This document shows, one piece after another, positions 37,594 to 46,263 of a stretch of 64,000 bases of DNA; position 1 is the first letter of the stretch, and each line of letters begins with the position of its first letter. The translations under genes were made by a program, and so were the position numbers. Origin of the DNA: an uncultured Adlercreutzia sp. (lineage in GTDB: Bacteria > Actinomycetota > Coriobacteriia > Coriobacteriales > Eggerthellaceae). The notes below the pieces were generated by a model. That model did not search any database. It was not told where the DNA came from and worked only from the letters and a program-made list of their open reading frames with translations. The stretch spans positions 32,526-96,525 of the forward strand of contig CAJUSP010000013.1 in assembly GCA_910589165.1 (NCBI GenBank), given 5' to 3'.

Positions 37594-38454
37594 CTACTCG
37601 CCCAGGGCGAAACGGACGAAGCCGGTGATGGCGATCTTGCCGCCGAGCTCCTTGGCGCACTCGTCGGCGTACTGGGCCACGGTCTGGTCCGGGTTCTTCA
37701 CGAAGCCCTGCTCGGTGAGGCAGTTCTCCTTGTAGAACTTCTCCAGACGGCCCTCGGCCATCTTCTCCTGGATGGCCTCCGGCTTGCCGGACTCGGCGGC
37801 CTGGGCCTTGTAGATCTCCTTCTCGTGCTCAACCACGTCGGCCGGCACGTCGGCGCGGGTGGCCGACACCGGGTTCAGCGCGGCAACCTGCATGGCGATG
37901 TCGCGGCCGCACTTCTGGAAGCCCTCGGAGGCCGGGTCGATGCCCTCGACGTCGAAGGTCACGAGCACGCCGATCTTGCCGCCGGCATGGATGTAGGCGG
38001 CCACGCCCTGGGCCTCCACGACGGCCACGCGTGCCAGCTGGGTGTTCTCGCCCATCACGTGGATGCAGTCGGTCACGACCTCCTCGACGGTCTCGCCGTC
38101 GATGGTGGCGGCCTTCAGGGCCTCAACGTCGGCCGGCTTGGCCTCGATGGCGGCCTTGCAGATCTTCTCGGCGTAGGCCTTGAACTTCTCGTTCATGCCC
38201 ACGAAGTCGGTCTCGCAGTTGAGCTCGACCACGGCGCCGGTCTTGCAGTCGTCGGAGACCATCGCCATGACGGTGCCCTCGTTGGTGGCGCGGCCGGCCT
38301 TCTTGGCCACGGCGGCCAGACCGCGGGTGCGCAGCACGTCGACGGCCTTCTCCATATCGCCCTCGGCCTCGGCGAGCGCCTTCTTGCACTCCATCATGCC
38401 CGCGCCGGTCATCTCGCGGAGCTCCTTCACCATGGAAGCGGTGATGTCAGCCAT
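37594..38454 (-). CDS. tsf: Elongation factor Ts
   Basis: The 286-residue guanine-nucleotide exchange factor for EF-Tu starts MADITASMVKELREMTGAGMMECK, including the conserved TGAGMMDC-type block, followed by the core TDFVGMNEKF (TDFVAR-type) motif. AAAGGAGG precedes the ATG. It follows rpsB with a 146-nt gap that contains a palindromic doublet. Confidence 0.96.
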   Translation of the reverse strand: MADITASMVKELREMTGAGMMECKKALAEAEGDMEKAVDVLRTRGLAAVAKKAGRATNEGTVMAMVSDDCKTGAVVELNCETDFVGMNEKFKAYAEKICKAAIEAKPADVEALKAATIDGETVEEVVTDCIHVMGENTQLARVAVVEAQGVAAYIHAGGKIGVLVTFDVEGIDPASEGFQKCGRDIAMQVAALNPVSATRADVPADVVEHEKEIYKAQAAESGKPEAIQEKMAEGRLEKFYKENCLTEQGFVKNPDQTVAQYADECAKELGGKIAITGFVRFALGE

Positions 38455-38498
38455 GAATTCCTCCTTTAAGGATTCGTCGTAAGTTCATACGTAAAGTC

Positions 38499-38583
38499 CC
38501 GTAGGGCAAGGGCCATGCCCTTGCCGTCAAACGGCGTTGACGATGTTCGCAGTCGACGGAAAGGGCATGGCCCTTTCCCTACG
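38499..38583. repeat. 85-bp palindromic doublet (copy 2) between rpsB and tsf
   Basis: The left arm CGTAGGGCAAGGGCCATG... and the inverted right arm ...CATGGCCCTTTCCCTACG differ at two positions and enclose about 25 bp. Each arm is itself a hairpin (AAGGGCCATGCCCTT). Same architecture and sequence as 29167-29248. In the rpsB-tsf mRNA it could attenuate or stabilise. Confidence 0.8.
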
Positions 38584-38600
38584 TTCAACCTGCGAGTTCG

Positions 38601-39425
38601 TTACTCAGTCACGGCGTCGGCGACCACGTCGGCGACAACCTCGGCGCCAGCGCCCTCGGCCACGTCCTCGGCGGCCTCGGTGGCCACCTCGGCCACGGCG
38701 TCGGCGGCAGCGGCCTCGCCGGCCATCTCGGCGGCGGTCACGTCGGCGCCGGTGCCGGCGATGACGGCGTCAGCCAGGAAATCGCACAGCAGGCGCACCG
38801 AGCGGATGGCGTCGTCGTTGGCCGGAATGCCGTAATCCACGTCGTCGGGGTCGCAGTTGGTGTCCAGCGTGCCCACGACAGGGATCTCCAGGCGATGGGC
38901 CTCGTGCAGGGCGATGCCCTCGCGGTTGGTGTCGATCACGAAGATGGCGTCGGGCACCTTCTTCATGTTGCGGATGCCGTTGAGGTTGGTCTGCAGCTTG
39001 GCGAGCTCCTTGTGCAGCAGGATCTGCTCCTTCTTCGGCAGCAGCGCCATGCGGCCGTCGGCGTCCATGGCCTCCAGCTCCTCCATGCGCTTCACGCGGG
39101 TGCGGATGGTGGCGAAGTTGGTGAGCATGCCGCCGAGCCAGCGGGCGTTCACGTAGGGCATGCCGCAGCGGTTGGCCGCCTCGGAGATGGCCTCCTGGGC
39201 CTGCTTCTTGGTGCCCACGAACAGCACGGTGCCGCCCTTGCGGGTGAGGTTGCTCACGAAGGTGTAGGCGGCGTCGAGCCCGTAGAGGGTCTGCTTGAGG
39301 TCGATGATGTAGATATCGCCGCGGCTGCCGAAAATGTACGGCTTCATCTTGGGGTTCCAACGGCGGGTCTGGTGCCCGAAGTGCGCACCGGCATCGAGCA
39401 GCGTGGTAATGCTGACTTTCGTCAT
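38601..39425 (-). CDS. rpsB: 30S ribosomal protein S2
   Basis: The start is ATG 39423-39425 (274 aa), GGAGTG upstream. MTKVSITTLLDAGAHFGHQTRRWNPKM is cut here only to its recognisable parts: LLDAGAHFGHQTRRWNP, then RWLGGMLTNF and PDAIFVIDTNRE. The C-terminal 50 residues form an Ala/Val/Glu-rich low-complexity tail, common in actinobacterial S2. It heads rpsB-tsf. Confidence 0.96.
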   Translation of the reverse strand: MTKVSITTLLDAGAHFGHQTRRWNPKMKPYIFGSRGDIYIIDLKQTLYGLDAAYTFVSNLTRKGGTVLFVGTKKQAQEAISEAANRCGMPYVNARWLGGMLTNFATIRTRVKRMEELEAMDADGRMALLPKKEQILLHKELAKLQTNLNGIRNMKKVPDAIFVIDTNREGIALHEAHRLEIPVVGTLDTNCDPDDVDYGIPANDDAIRSVRLLCDFLADAVIAGTGADVTAAEMAGEAAAADAVAEVATEAAEDVAEGAGAEVVADVVADAVTE

Positions 39426-39595
39426 GATCACTCCATTCGTTAGTCCTCTGCCCGAGGTCTTCCCAGGTTGCCGCAGCCTTTTTCCGGTGGCCACTCGCGG
39501 AACCCGGTCGCCCGAGCATGTGTGATAGTTGCCGCTGCGCCCGCACCCTCGCGGACACAGCCTGTCTAAAATAGCACAATCCCCCGCAAATGCAA
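39426..39595 (-). promoter_or_regulatory. Promoter and long leader of rpsB
   Basis: Minus strand: -35 TTGCAT (39590-39595), 16-nt spacer, -10 TATTTT (39568-39573). The transcript would carry a leader of about 135 nt rich in complementary GC segments (for example GGGCGACC/GGTTCC, CCGCGAG). S2 commonly autoregulates through its leader; no specific motif is recognised here. Confidence 0.6.
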
Positions 39596-39774
39596 GGGAT
39601 TGCGACAAGATTTCACGGCACGCGCCGGGCGGTGCGACTGCGGAACTTCTCGCCTAACTTGCCAAACCAGCCGTTGCCCCTCTACCTTTTTCTCGCAGGC
39701 TTACCACCACCGGTCGCACCGGGCTCGGAAGAGTCGTGCCTCGGAGCAGCAAAGGCATTTGCGCTATTCCAAAA

Positions 39775-39982
39775 CAAAACGCCACGCCCCGCCAGCCAAT
39801 CAAGTACGCCCCGACTCCGGCTGCAGCAAAACGGCTCCTTTCGCCAACCCATCAAGTTCACCCACACTTATACCGCAACAAAACGGGCCCTTTTGCCGGC
39901 CTACCGAGTTCGCCTCGACTTACACCACAACAAAACGGCTCATTTTGCCACCTCCTCAGAAAAGTTCGACAAAATCGGGGAT
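39775..39982. repeat. Four degenerate tandem repeats with exact 52-bp period
   Basis: CAAAACG-starting units occur at 39775, 39827, 39879 and 39931. Shared positions include CAAAACGGC..C.TTTTGCC, then ATCAAGTTC and TTAYACC. The 52-bp unit is not a multiple of three, and the overlapping reading frames look like shadows, so it is non-coding. Related CAAAA...TTTTG palindromic pieces recur at 39968-39990, 40073-40097 and 40114-40140. No gene is seen in the whole 39596-40149 gap. Confidence 0.75.
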
Positions 39983-40149
39983 TTTGCTGCGGGTAAGTAA
40001 AGGTTAACAAATTCGAGCAACTCTCTGACCTGGCGATACTCAAGCTCCCAATATATTCGCCCTATCTAACACCGCAACAAAACCCCGTTTTTTGTCGGAC
40101 TTTCCCTCGCCACCGACAAAACAAGCCACTTTGCTGCGGGTTAATCTGA

Positions 40150-40185
40150 AACGGCCCTGTTTCCTAGCGAGGAAACAGGGCCGTT
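40150..40185 (-). terminator. Strong hairpin after metG
   Basis: AACGGCCCTGTTTCCT and AGGAAACAGGGCCGTT form a 16-bp perfect stem with a 4-nt loop. The minus-strand 3' flank is TTCAGATTAA, a weak U tract. Most likely the metG operon terminator. Confidence 0.7.
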
Positions 40186-40227
40186 CGGGGAAACACTCGC
40201 CGAGGGCTCAGCGCTCGAACCGGCGCC

Positions 40228-42249
40228 TTACTTGTATTGGCTCTCGTGCTTGCGGAAGAAGTCGAAGCGCGGGGGGAGCTCGTGGACGCGGTGGGCGCCG
40301 GCGTCGGTCTCGATGGCCGGGCAGAGCTCGTCGTTGCTGTCGAAGTCGTAGTTCCAGCTGAAGAAGTCGTCGAACGGGAAGCTCAGATAGTCGCAGATCT
40401 TCTCGCAGCCTACGGGCACGATGGGGTGCATAAGCAGGCAGGCCACGCGCAGCAGATAGAACGAGTCCAGCAGCACCTGGCGGCGCGCCTCGGCGTCATT
40501 CGCCTCGTCGGCGGCCTTGATGCCGTCGGCCCACCACTTGTTGGACCAGCGGATGAACTCGTCGCACACGGTCATCACCGAGTGCAGCTCCACCTTGTGC
40601 ATGAGCGCCTCGTAGGACCGCAGCGCCTCCCAGGCCCGCTCGCGCACCTCGGGCGTCACGGCGCCCAGGGGCATGCAGCCGTCGAAATTCTTCTGGGCCT
40701 CGTAGAAGCAGCTGCGCGCCAGGCGGTTGAACACGTTGGTGAGCAGCGCCCCCTCCTTCAGCACCGGGTCGGCCACGCGCGGGTCGTCTCTCTTGGCCTC
40801 GTCCGGGTCGAAGGGCTTCGGCGAGAACCCGACCGACTTCTGGTCGAGCCCCAGAGCCAAGAAGTGCGCGCGCAGCTGCTCGGGGGTGTAGTGCTCCAGC
40901 AGCTCCTCGCCGGTGGGCGGCTTCACCGCGCCCGACGACGACGCCTTCTTCTTGCCGAACAGCATGTGGTGGTTCGCGATAAGCCGCGTCTGGCGCATGC
41001 AGGAATCGGGGCCCTCGGTGAACAGGCCGCCGGGGCGCAGGGCCTCCCACAGCGCCGGCTGGGCCACGCCGTAAAAGTACAAGTTGTCCTGGCCGATAAA
41101 CTGGTAGACGCAGGCGTCGTCGGCGCACCAGAAGTCGCGCCAGCTCGTGCGCGGCAGGCCCCGCTCGTCGTTCACGGCGATGGTGAACGAGATGGGCGCC
41201 CACAGCGACTCGGGCCAGCACCACACGGTAAGCCCCTCCACGCCGTCGATCACCGGCGCGCGCACGCCCCATTCGATGTTGCCGGTAATGCGGAAGGGCA
41301 CCAGCGTCTTGCTCGTGCGGAAGCGGATGTTCGCAGCGGCCAGCACCGTGCGGGCCGCATCGCGGGCGGCGATGTCGGCGAACTCGATCTCGAAGGACTG
41401 CTTGCCTTTCTCGGCCTCGCGGAACTCGTGGTCCGGCAGCTGGTCGCGCAGGGCCAGGTACTCGTCGTAGTGCTCGTTCTTCACGAAGATGACCGGGGGC
41501 GCCAAAAACTCCGCCACAGCCTTGGTGACCACGGGGCGCACCTCGTCGTCGGCCTCGAGCTCACGCACGTAGCCCTTCAGGAACTCCTCGAAGCTGGGCA
41601 GGTCGAAGTACCAGTTCTCCACCGGGCGCATCTCGGGCGTGGTGCCGGTGAGCGTGGACACCGGCTTGATGAGGTCCACAGGCGCGTACTGGTGGCCCAA
41701 GTCGCACTCGTCGGCGTAGGCGTGCTCGGAGCGGCACCCCTGCACCGGGCAGCGGCCCTGCACCTGGCGGCCGTTCAGGAACGTGCCCGCCTCGGCGTCG
41801 TAGAACTGCAGCGTGGAATCGAGGTGCAAGTGCCCCGTCTCGTGCAGCCGCCCGATGAACTCGTCGGTGATCATCTGATGCACGTCGCCGGCGTGTCCGA
41901 TGCCGGACCCGTCGTAAATATCCAAGCTCACCTGGAAGGCCTCAAGCGTGGCCTTCTGGCGCTCGTGGTTGGCGAGCACGTAGTCGGCAATGGAGCCTTC
42001 GAACTCGCCGGCTTCCACGAGCTTGCGGTAGCCCTCGTTGATGGGGCTGCCGAAGCAGTCGGTGCCCGACACGAAGCGCACGTTCTCGGCGCCGATGCGG
42101 TCGCGCAGAAAGCGCGCGAAGGCGTCGGCCGGCACGAAGACGCCGCCGATGTGGCCGAAGTGCAGCGGCTTGTTGCCGTAGGGCATGCCGGCGGTGACCA
42201 CGGCGCGCGAGGGCCACTCCACGCGCTTGCTATCCTTCAGATCCGACAC
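40228..42249 (-). CDS. metG: Methionyl-tRNA synthetase-like class I synthetase with altered KMSKS
   Basis: The 673-residue protein starts with GTG 42247-42249 (AAGGAG 10 nt upstream), overlapping sppA by 20 nt. HIGH is present as HFGHI (30-34) in AGMPYGNKPLHFGHIGG, and a zinc-knuckle-like CPVQGC...CDLGHQ lies near residue 170. The KMSKS loop, expected after HHMLFG, reads KKASSSG: both Met and the second Lys are replaced. The fold and anticodon-type C-terminal helices fit MetRS, but substrate cannot be fixed. No tRNA-binding EMAP domain follows. It may be the sole MetRS or a second copy. Confidence 0.75.
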   Translation of the reverse strand: MSDLKDSKRVEWPSRAVVTAGMPYGNKPLHFGHIGGVFVPADAFARFLRDRIGAENVRFVSGTDCFGSPINEGYRKLVEAGEFEGSIADYVLANHERQKATLEAFQVSLDIYDGSGIGHAGDVHQMITDEFIGRLHETGHLHLDSTLQFYDAEAGTFLNGRQVQGRCPVQGCRSEHAYADECDLGHQYAPVDLIKPVSTLTGTTPEMRPVENWYFDLPSFEEFLKGYVRELEADDEVRPVVTKAVAEFLAPPVIFVKNEHYDEYLALRDQLPDHEFREAEKGKQSFEIEFADIAARDAARTVLAAANIRFRTSKTLVPFRITGNIEWGVRAPVIDGVEGLTVWCWPESLWAPISFTIAVNDERGLPRTSWRDFWCADDACVYQFIGQDNLYFYGVAQPALWEALRPGGLFTEGPDSCMRQTRLIANHHMLFGKKKASSSGAVKPPTGEELLEHYTPEQLRAHFLALGLDQKSVGFSPKPFDPDEAKRDDPRVADPVLKEGALLTNVFNRLARSCFYEAQKNFDGCMPLGAVTPEVRERAWEALRSYEALMHKVELHSVMTVCDEFIRWSNKWWADGIKAADEANDAEARRQVLLDSFYLLRVACLLMHPIVPVGCEKICDYLSFPFDDFFSWNYDFDSNDELCPAIETDAGAHRVHELPPRFDFFRKHESQYK

Positions 42250-43369
42250 GATCTTCCAACTCCTTCAAAGCCTGGGAAACCTGGTTGTCGTCCGTCTCGC
42301 CCATGATATCGAGCAGGCGGGAAAGGTCGCTCGAGCTCGGCTGCATGTACACGGTATCTGCACGGGAGACGCCGGCCAGCTCGCAGGCCTTGGCCACGGC
42401 GTCGTCCAAGGTGCCGATCTCGTCGGCCAGGCCGTTTTCCACCGCGTCGATGCCGGTGAAGGTGAGGCCGGTGGCCAGCGCCTCCACCTCCTCGGTGGTC
42501 ATGGAGCGGCCCTCGGCCACGGTCTCCACGAACACCTCGTTGATCTGGTCCACCTGGGCCTGGTAGTAGGCGCGCTCCTCCTCGGTGAGCGGGCGGCTGC
42601 CGTAGGAGGAGTCCTTCGAATCGGCCGAGGTGATGTTGTCCATGGAGATGCCGAGCTTCTCGTAGAGGCCCGAGAGGTCGGTGAACTGCATGACGACGCC
42701 GATGGCCCCTACCGCAGATGTTTTCGCCGTGTAGATGTAATCGGCCTGGGACGAGATCATGTAGGCGGCGCTCGCGTCCATGGAGGCCACCGACACCACC
42801 ACGGGCTTGCTGAAGTCGCGCACGTAGAGCGCCATCTCCTCGCCAGCCGTGGCGGTGCCGCCGCCGGAATCGACCCGCAGCACCACAGCCTTGATGTCCG
42901 GGTTCTGCTCGGCGGCGTCCAGCTGGGCCTTCAGACCCTCGGGGCTCGAGGTGGTGCCGTCGTACTGGATGGTGCCGTCGATGGCGATGATGCCCACAGT
43001 GTCGCCGTAGACCGCATCGGTCCACGAGGGCGACTCGTAGGAGAAGGCCCCCATGGAGCTCGTGAACATGGCGGTGCACGAAGCGATGGAGGCGATGCCC
43101 AGAATGAGGATGGCGGCCACGGCAGCGAGCCCCACGATCCAGCCGCGGCGCTTCGGCGGGGAAGCCGGGGCTGGGGCGGCGTAGGCCGGCTGGGCCTGGG
43201 GCTGGGCATAGCCGTAGGGGTTCGCCGGCGGCGCCTGGTAGGCGGCCTGGGCCGGTTGCGGCTGCGGCTGGGCGGCCTGCGGCTGCGGCGCGCCCGCCGG
43301 CGACACGGGGGCGCCGCCCGGGGCCTGCTGCCCCCAGGCGGCGTTCTGCCAGTTATTCGAATCGGTCAT
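42230..43369 (-). CDS. sppA: Signal peptide peptidase SppA (S49)
   Basis: This 379-residue serine protease degrades cleaved signal peptides in the membrane. A Pro/Gln/Ala-rich cytosolic N-terminus (1-70) precedes one helix (about 76-100). The Ser-Lys dyad is visible: nucleophile Ser200 in VASMDASAAY and Lys252 in ADSKDSSYGSRPLT. RVDSGGG at 165-171 is the conserved strand-turn. It follows rho by 6 nt and overlaps the synthetase gene. Confidence 0.92.
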   Translation of the reverse strand: MTDSNNWQNAAWGQQAPGGAPVSPAGAPQPQAAQPQPQPAQAAYQAPPANPYGYAQPQAQPAYAAPAPASPPKRRGWIVGLAAVAAILILGIASIASCTAMFTSSMGAFSYESPSWTDAVYGDTVGIIAIDGTIQYDGTTSSPEGLKAQLDAAEQNPDIKAVVLRVDSGGGTATAGEEMALYVRDFSKPVVVSVASMDASAAYMISSQADYIYTAKTSAVGAIGVVMQFTDLSGLYEKLGISMDNITSADSKDSSYGSRPLTEEERAYYQAQVDQINEVFVETVAEGRSMTTEEVEALATGLTFTGIDAVENGLADEIGTLDDAVAKACELAGVSRADTVYMQPSSSDLSRLLDIMGETDDNQVSQALKELEDRVGSEG

Positions 43370-43375
43370 AAGGCT

Positions 43376-45286
43376 CTACAGCTCCACTTCCTCGACGCGG
43401 CCCTGCTGGGTCTGCATCTTCTTGGCCATGCGCAGCAGAAACTCCTGGTTGGAATTGGTCTGCTTAAGCGACTTGATGAGCATGTCCATGGCGCGCTCGG
43501 TGGAGTTCGTGTTCGACAGGATGCGGCGGACGCCCCAGATTAGCGGCGCCTCCTGCTGATCCATGAGCAGCTCTTCCTTGCGCGTGCCCGAGGTGATGGG
43601 GTCGATGGCCGGGAAGATGCGGCGGTCGGCGAGCGCGCGGTCGAGCTTCAGCTCCATGTTGCCGGTGCCCTTGAACTCCTCGAAGATCACCTCGTCCATC
43701 TTCGATCCGGTCTCGATGAGCGCCGAGGCCAGAATGGTGAGGCTGCCGCCGTTCTCGATGTTGCGGGCGGCGCCGAGGAAGCGCTTGGGCGGGTAGAGGG
43801 CCGTGGAATCGACACCGCCGGACAGAATGCGTCCCGAGGCCGGCTGGGCCAGGTTGTAGGCGCGGGCGAGGCGCGTGATGGAGTCGAGCAGGATGACAAC
43901 GTCCTTCCCCTCCTCCACCAGGCGCTTGGCGCGCTCGATGACGAGCTCGGCCACCTGGATGTGGTTCTCGGAGGGCATGTCGAAGGTGGAGGACACCACC
44001 TCGCCGCGGATGGACCGCTCCATGTCGGTGGCTTCCTCGGGGCGCTCGTCGATACCCAGGTACATAAGGTGCACATCGGGGTTGTTGGCGGTGATGGCCG
44101 CGGCGATGTCCTTCAGCACCGTGGTCTTGCCGGCCTTCGGCGGCGACACGATAAGGCCGCGCTGGCCCTTGCCGATGGGCGCCGTCAGGTCGATGACGCG
44201 GGCCGTGGTGGTGTTCTTGCCGTGCTCCATGAGCAGGCGCTCGTCGGGGAACACCGGCGTGAGCTCCGAGAACTTCGGGCGGTAGGCCATCAGCTCCGGC
44301 GCGGCGCCGTTCACCGCCGTCACCTTCTGCAGGGCGGCGAACTTGTCGTTGGGGCGGGCCGGGCGCGTCTGCCCCGTGACCATGTCGCCCTTGCGCAGAC
44401 CGTTCTTGCGGATGGTGGCGAGCCCCACGTAGATGTCGTTCTCGCCGGGCAGGTAGCCCGAGGTGCGCAAAAAGCCGTAGCCGTCACCCATGATGTCGAG
44501 CACGCCGGTGACTTCCTCGAAGCCCTCGGCCTTGCAGGTGGCGGCGTACACGGCGTCCACCAGCTCGGCCTTCTTCATGCCGGCGCCATCCAGCCCCAGC
44601 TCGGCCGCGCGGGCGCGCAGGTCGGCCACCTTCAGCTCGGCCAGCTCCTCCTTGGTGACGGAGGGCTGCACCTCGCGATTGCGGTTCTCGTGGCGGTTCT
44701 TCTGGTGGCGGTTGTTGTTATTGTTCTTCTTGCCGCCCTGGTTGTTCTGGTTGTTCTGCTTGTTCTGGCCGTTGCCGCCGTTGCCGTTCTGGCCGCCCTG
44801 GTTATTCTGGCGGCGCTCGGCGCGGTCGCTCTGGTTGTCGCGGTCGCGGCGGCGTACCACGGTGGTGCGCTTCGCGGGCTTGGAAGCTTCGCCCTCGGCC
44901 TTCGACTCGGCGGCGTCCTGCTTGCCCGCATCCTGCTTCTCGTCGGCCTCAGGCGCTGCGGCCTCCTCGACCTTCTTGCGGGGACGGCCGCGCTTGGGCT
45001 TCTCGGGGGCTTCGGGAGCCTCCTCGGCAGCAGCCGCCGGGGCCTCCTCCCCTTCTGCGGCCTTGCGGGCACGCGTACGACGGGGCTTCGGCGCCTCTTC
45101 GGCGGCCGGCTCGTCGGCGGCCTTCGCCGTCACGCGGCGGCGGGTCGTCCTCTTCGCCGGCTCGGCGGCCTCAGGGGCGGCCTCGAGCGCTGCAGCCTCT
45201 TCCGCCTTCTTGCGGGGGCGCCCGCGCTTGGGCTTCTCCGGCGCCTGGTCGGGCACTTCGATGGTCAACTGCTCGGTGTCACTCAT
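43376..45286 (-). CDS. rho: Transcription termination factor Rho with long disordered N-terminus
   Basis: This 636-residue RNA helicase has about 205 extra N-terminal residues: two AT-hook-like blocks KPKRGRPRKK (18-27, 97-106) and an Asn/Gln/Gly-rich tract (150-195, with runs such as NNQGGQNGNGG). The canonical Rho begins near 208 (ELAELKVADLRARAAELG, cold-shock-like RNA fold to about 330). The P-loop is SPPKAGKTT (381-389), followed by MYLGIDERPEEATDMER and the arginine finger region. Actinobacterial Rho often has such an insert. It overlaps the upstream aldolase gene by 4 nt (ATGA). Confidence 0.96.
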   Translation of the reverse strand: MSDTEQLTIEVPDQAPEKPKRGRPRKKAEEAAALEAAPEAAEPAKRTTRRRVTAKAADEPAAEEAPKPRRTRARKAAEGEEAPAAAAEEAPEAPEKPKRGRPRKKVEEAAAPEADEKQDAGKQDAAESKAEGEASKPAKRTTVVRRRDRDNQSDRAERRQNNQGGQNGNGGNGQNKQNNQNNQGGKKNNNNNRHQKNRHENRNREVQPSVTKEELAELKVADLRARAAELGLDGAGMKKAELVDAVYAATCKAEGFEEVTGVLDIMGDGYGFLRTSGYLPGENDIYVGLATIRKNGLRKGDMVTGQTRPARPNDKFAALQKVTAVNGAAPELMAYRPKFSELTPVFPDERLLMEHGKNTTTARVIDLTAPIGKGQRGLIVSPPKAGKTTVLKDIAAAITANNPDVHLMYLGIDERPEEATDMERSIRGEVVSSTFDMPSENHIQVAELVIERAKRLVEEGKDVVILLDSITRLARAYNLAQPASGRILSGGVDSTALYPPKRFLGAARNIENGGSLTILASALIETGSKMDEVIFEEFKGTGNMELKLDRALADRRIFPAIDPITSGTRKEELLMDQQEAPLIWGVRRILSNTNSTERAMDMLIKSLKQTNSNQEFLLRMAKKMQTQQGRVEEVEL

Positions 45287-45969
45287 GCGTTCTGAACCTT
45301 CTCCCAGTCCTTAAGGAACGACTCGAGCCCGCGGTCGGTCAGCGGATGCTGCACGCACTTCTTCAGGATGCCGAAGGGCACGGTCGCGATGTCGGCGCCC
45401 ATGAGGGCCGCCTGGGTCACGTGATTGGCGCTGCGAATGGAGGCGGCGATGATCTCGATCTTCTCGCCATTCACCGTGTCGGCGGTGAAGTCGTAGTTGC
45501 CGATGGCGGTGACCACGTCGTCCAGCTGCGCCAGGCCGTCCTCGGAGATGTCGTCGAAGCGGCCCACGAACGGCGAGATGTAACGGGCGCCGGCGCGGGC
45601 GGCCAGAATCGCCTGGGGCACGGTGAAGCACAGCGTCATGTTCACCGGAATGCCCTCGTCGGCCAGCGCGCGCGTGGCGGCCAGGCCCTCCACCATGGTG
45701 GGGATCTTCACGACGACGTTCGGGGCGATCTGCGCCAGCTCGCGGCCGTCGCGCACGATCTCGTCGCGGGTCATAGCCACCGACTCGGCGGATACCGGGC
45801 AATCGGGCCCCACGATGTCGCAGATGCGCTTGATGTGGTTATGGAAGTCGTCGAGCTTGCCGCCGATGCGCGAGTACAGCGTCGGGTTGGTGGTCACGCC
45901 GGCCAGGGCACCCCAGCTGGCAGCCTCCTCGATCTCGGCGAGATCGGCCGTGTCCAGAAAGAACTTCAC
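45283..45969 (-). CDS. Transaldolase-like protein / fructose-6-phosphate aldolase
   Basis: The 228-residue TIM-barrel protein is of the short TalC/FSA type. The Schiff-base Lys88 lies in NVVVKIPT; MKFFLDTADLAEI, GVTTNPTL and FVGRFDDI are family motifs. Members are either transaldolases or fructose-6-phosphate aldolases; the sequence alone does not decide. It is the first gene of an aldolase-rho-sppA-metG operon. Confidence 0.9.
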   Translation of the reverse strand: MKFFLDTADLAEIEEAASWGALAGVTTNPTLYSRIGGKLDDFHNHIKRICDIVGPDCPVSAESVAMTRDEIVRDGRELAQIAPNVVVKIPTMVEGLAATRALADEGIPVNMTLCFTVPQAILAARAGARYISPFVGRFDDISEDGLAQLDDVVTAIGNYDFTADTVNGEKIEIIAASIRSANHVTQAALMGADIATVPFGILKKCVQHPLTDRGLESFLKDWEKVQNA

Positions 45970-46000
45970 GGTCTTCCTCCTTCAAATAGGGGTATGGGGA

Positions 46001-46032
46001 ATAAAAGATGCGTCCAAAATCCCGGGCGCATC
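46001..46032 (-). terminator. Possible terminator of the his operon
   Basis: Minus strand GATGCGCCC...GGACGCATC folds with a 6-7-bp stem and is followed by TTTTATT. It lies 230 nt after hisI and 32 nt before the aldolase start. The rest of 45970-46199 has no gene. Confidence 0.5.
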
Positions 46033-46199
46033 CGTCGGCACAATTCGAGCCTTATCCGCGTGAGACGTAGAAGATGCGAAGATGCGGAAAGGGGATGGGG
46101 AATTCGCTCGATGCGATTGAATTTGGAACAGCGCTCATGGTAGCGCAAGTTTCGCGCCCGCACAAGAAAAACCAGCAAGCGCGCGTATTCTGCTTGTCC

Positions 46200-46263
46200 G
46201 CGAGCGGGGCGGAGGGGGTGCGCGCAGCCCGCTGATCGCTTTATCCCCCTCCGCCCCGCTCGC
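46200..46263. repeat. Perfect 19-bp inverted repeat abutting the hisI stop, related to the polA element
   Basis: GCGAGCGGGGCGGAGGGGG (46200-46218) is perfectly complementary to 46245-46263, enclosing 26 nt. The stretch from GGAGGGGGTGC to TTATCCCC matches the left arm of the 25617 element with three differences over 43 nt. The right arm ends on the first base of the hisI stop codon. Confidence 0.85.

Noticed and set aside
39590..40007. Overlapping plus-strand frames of about 135 residues in the rpsB-metG gap
   Set aside because: They span the 52-bp repeats in several frames at once, lack ribosome sites and have no recognisable protein content; the repeat period is not a multiple of three.
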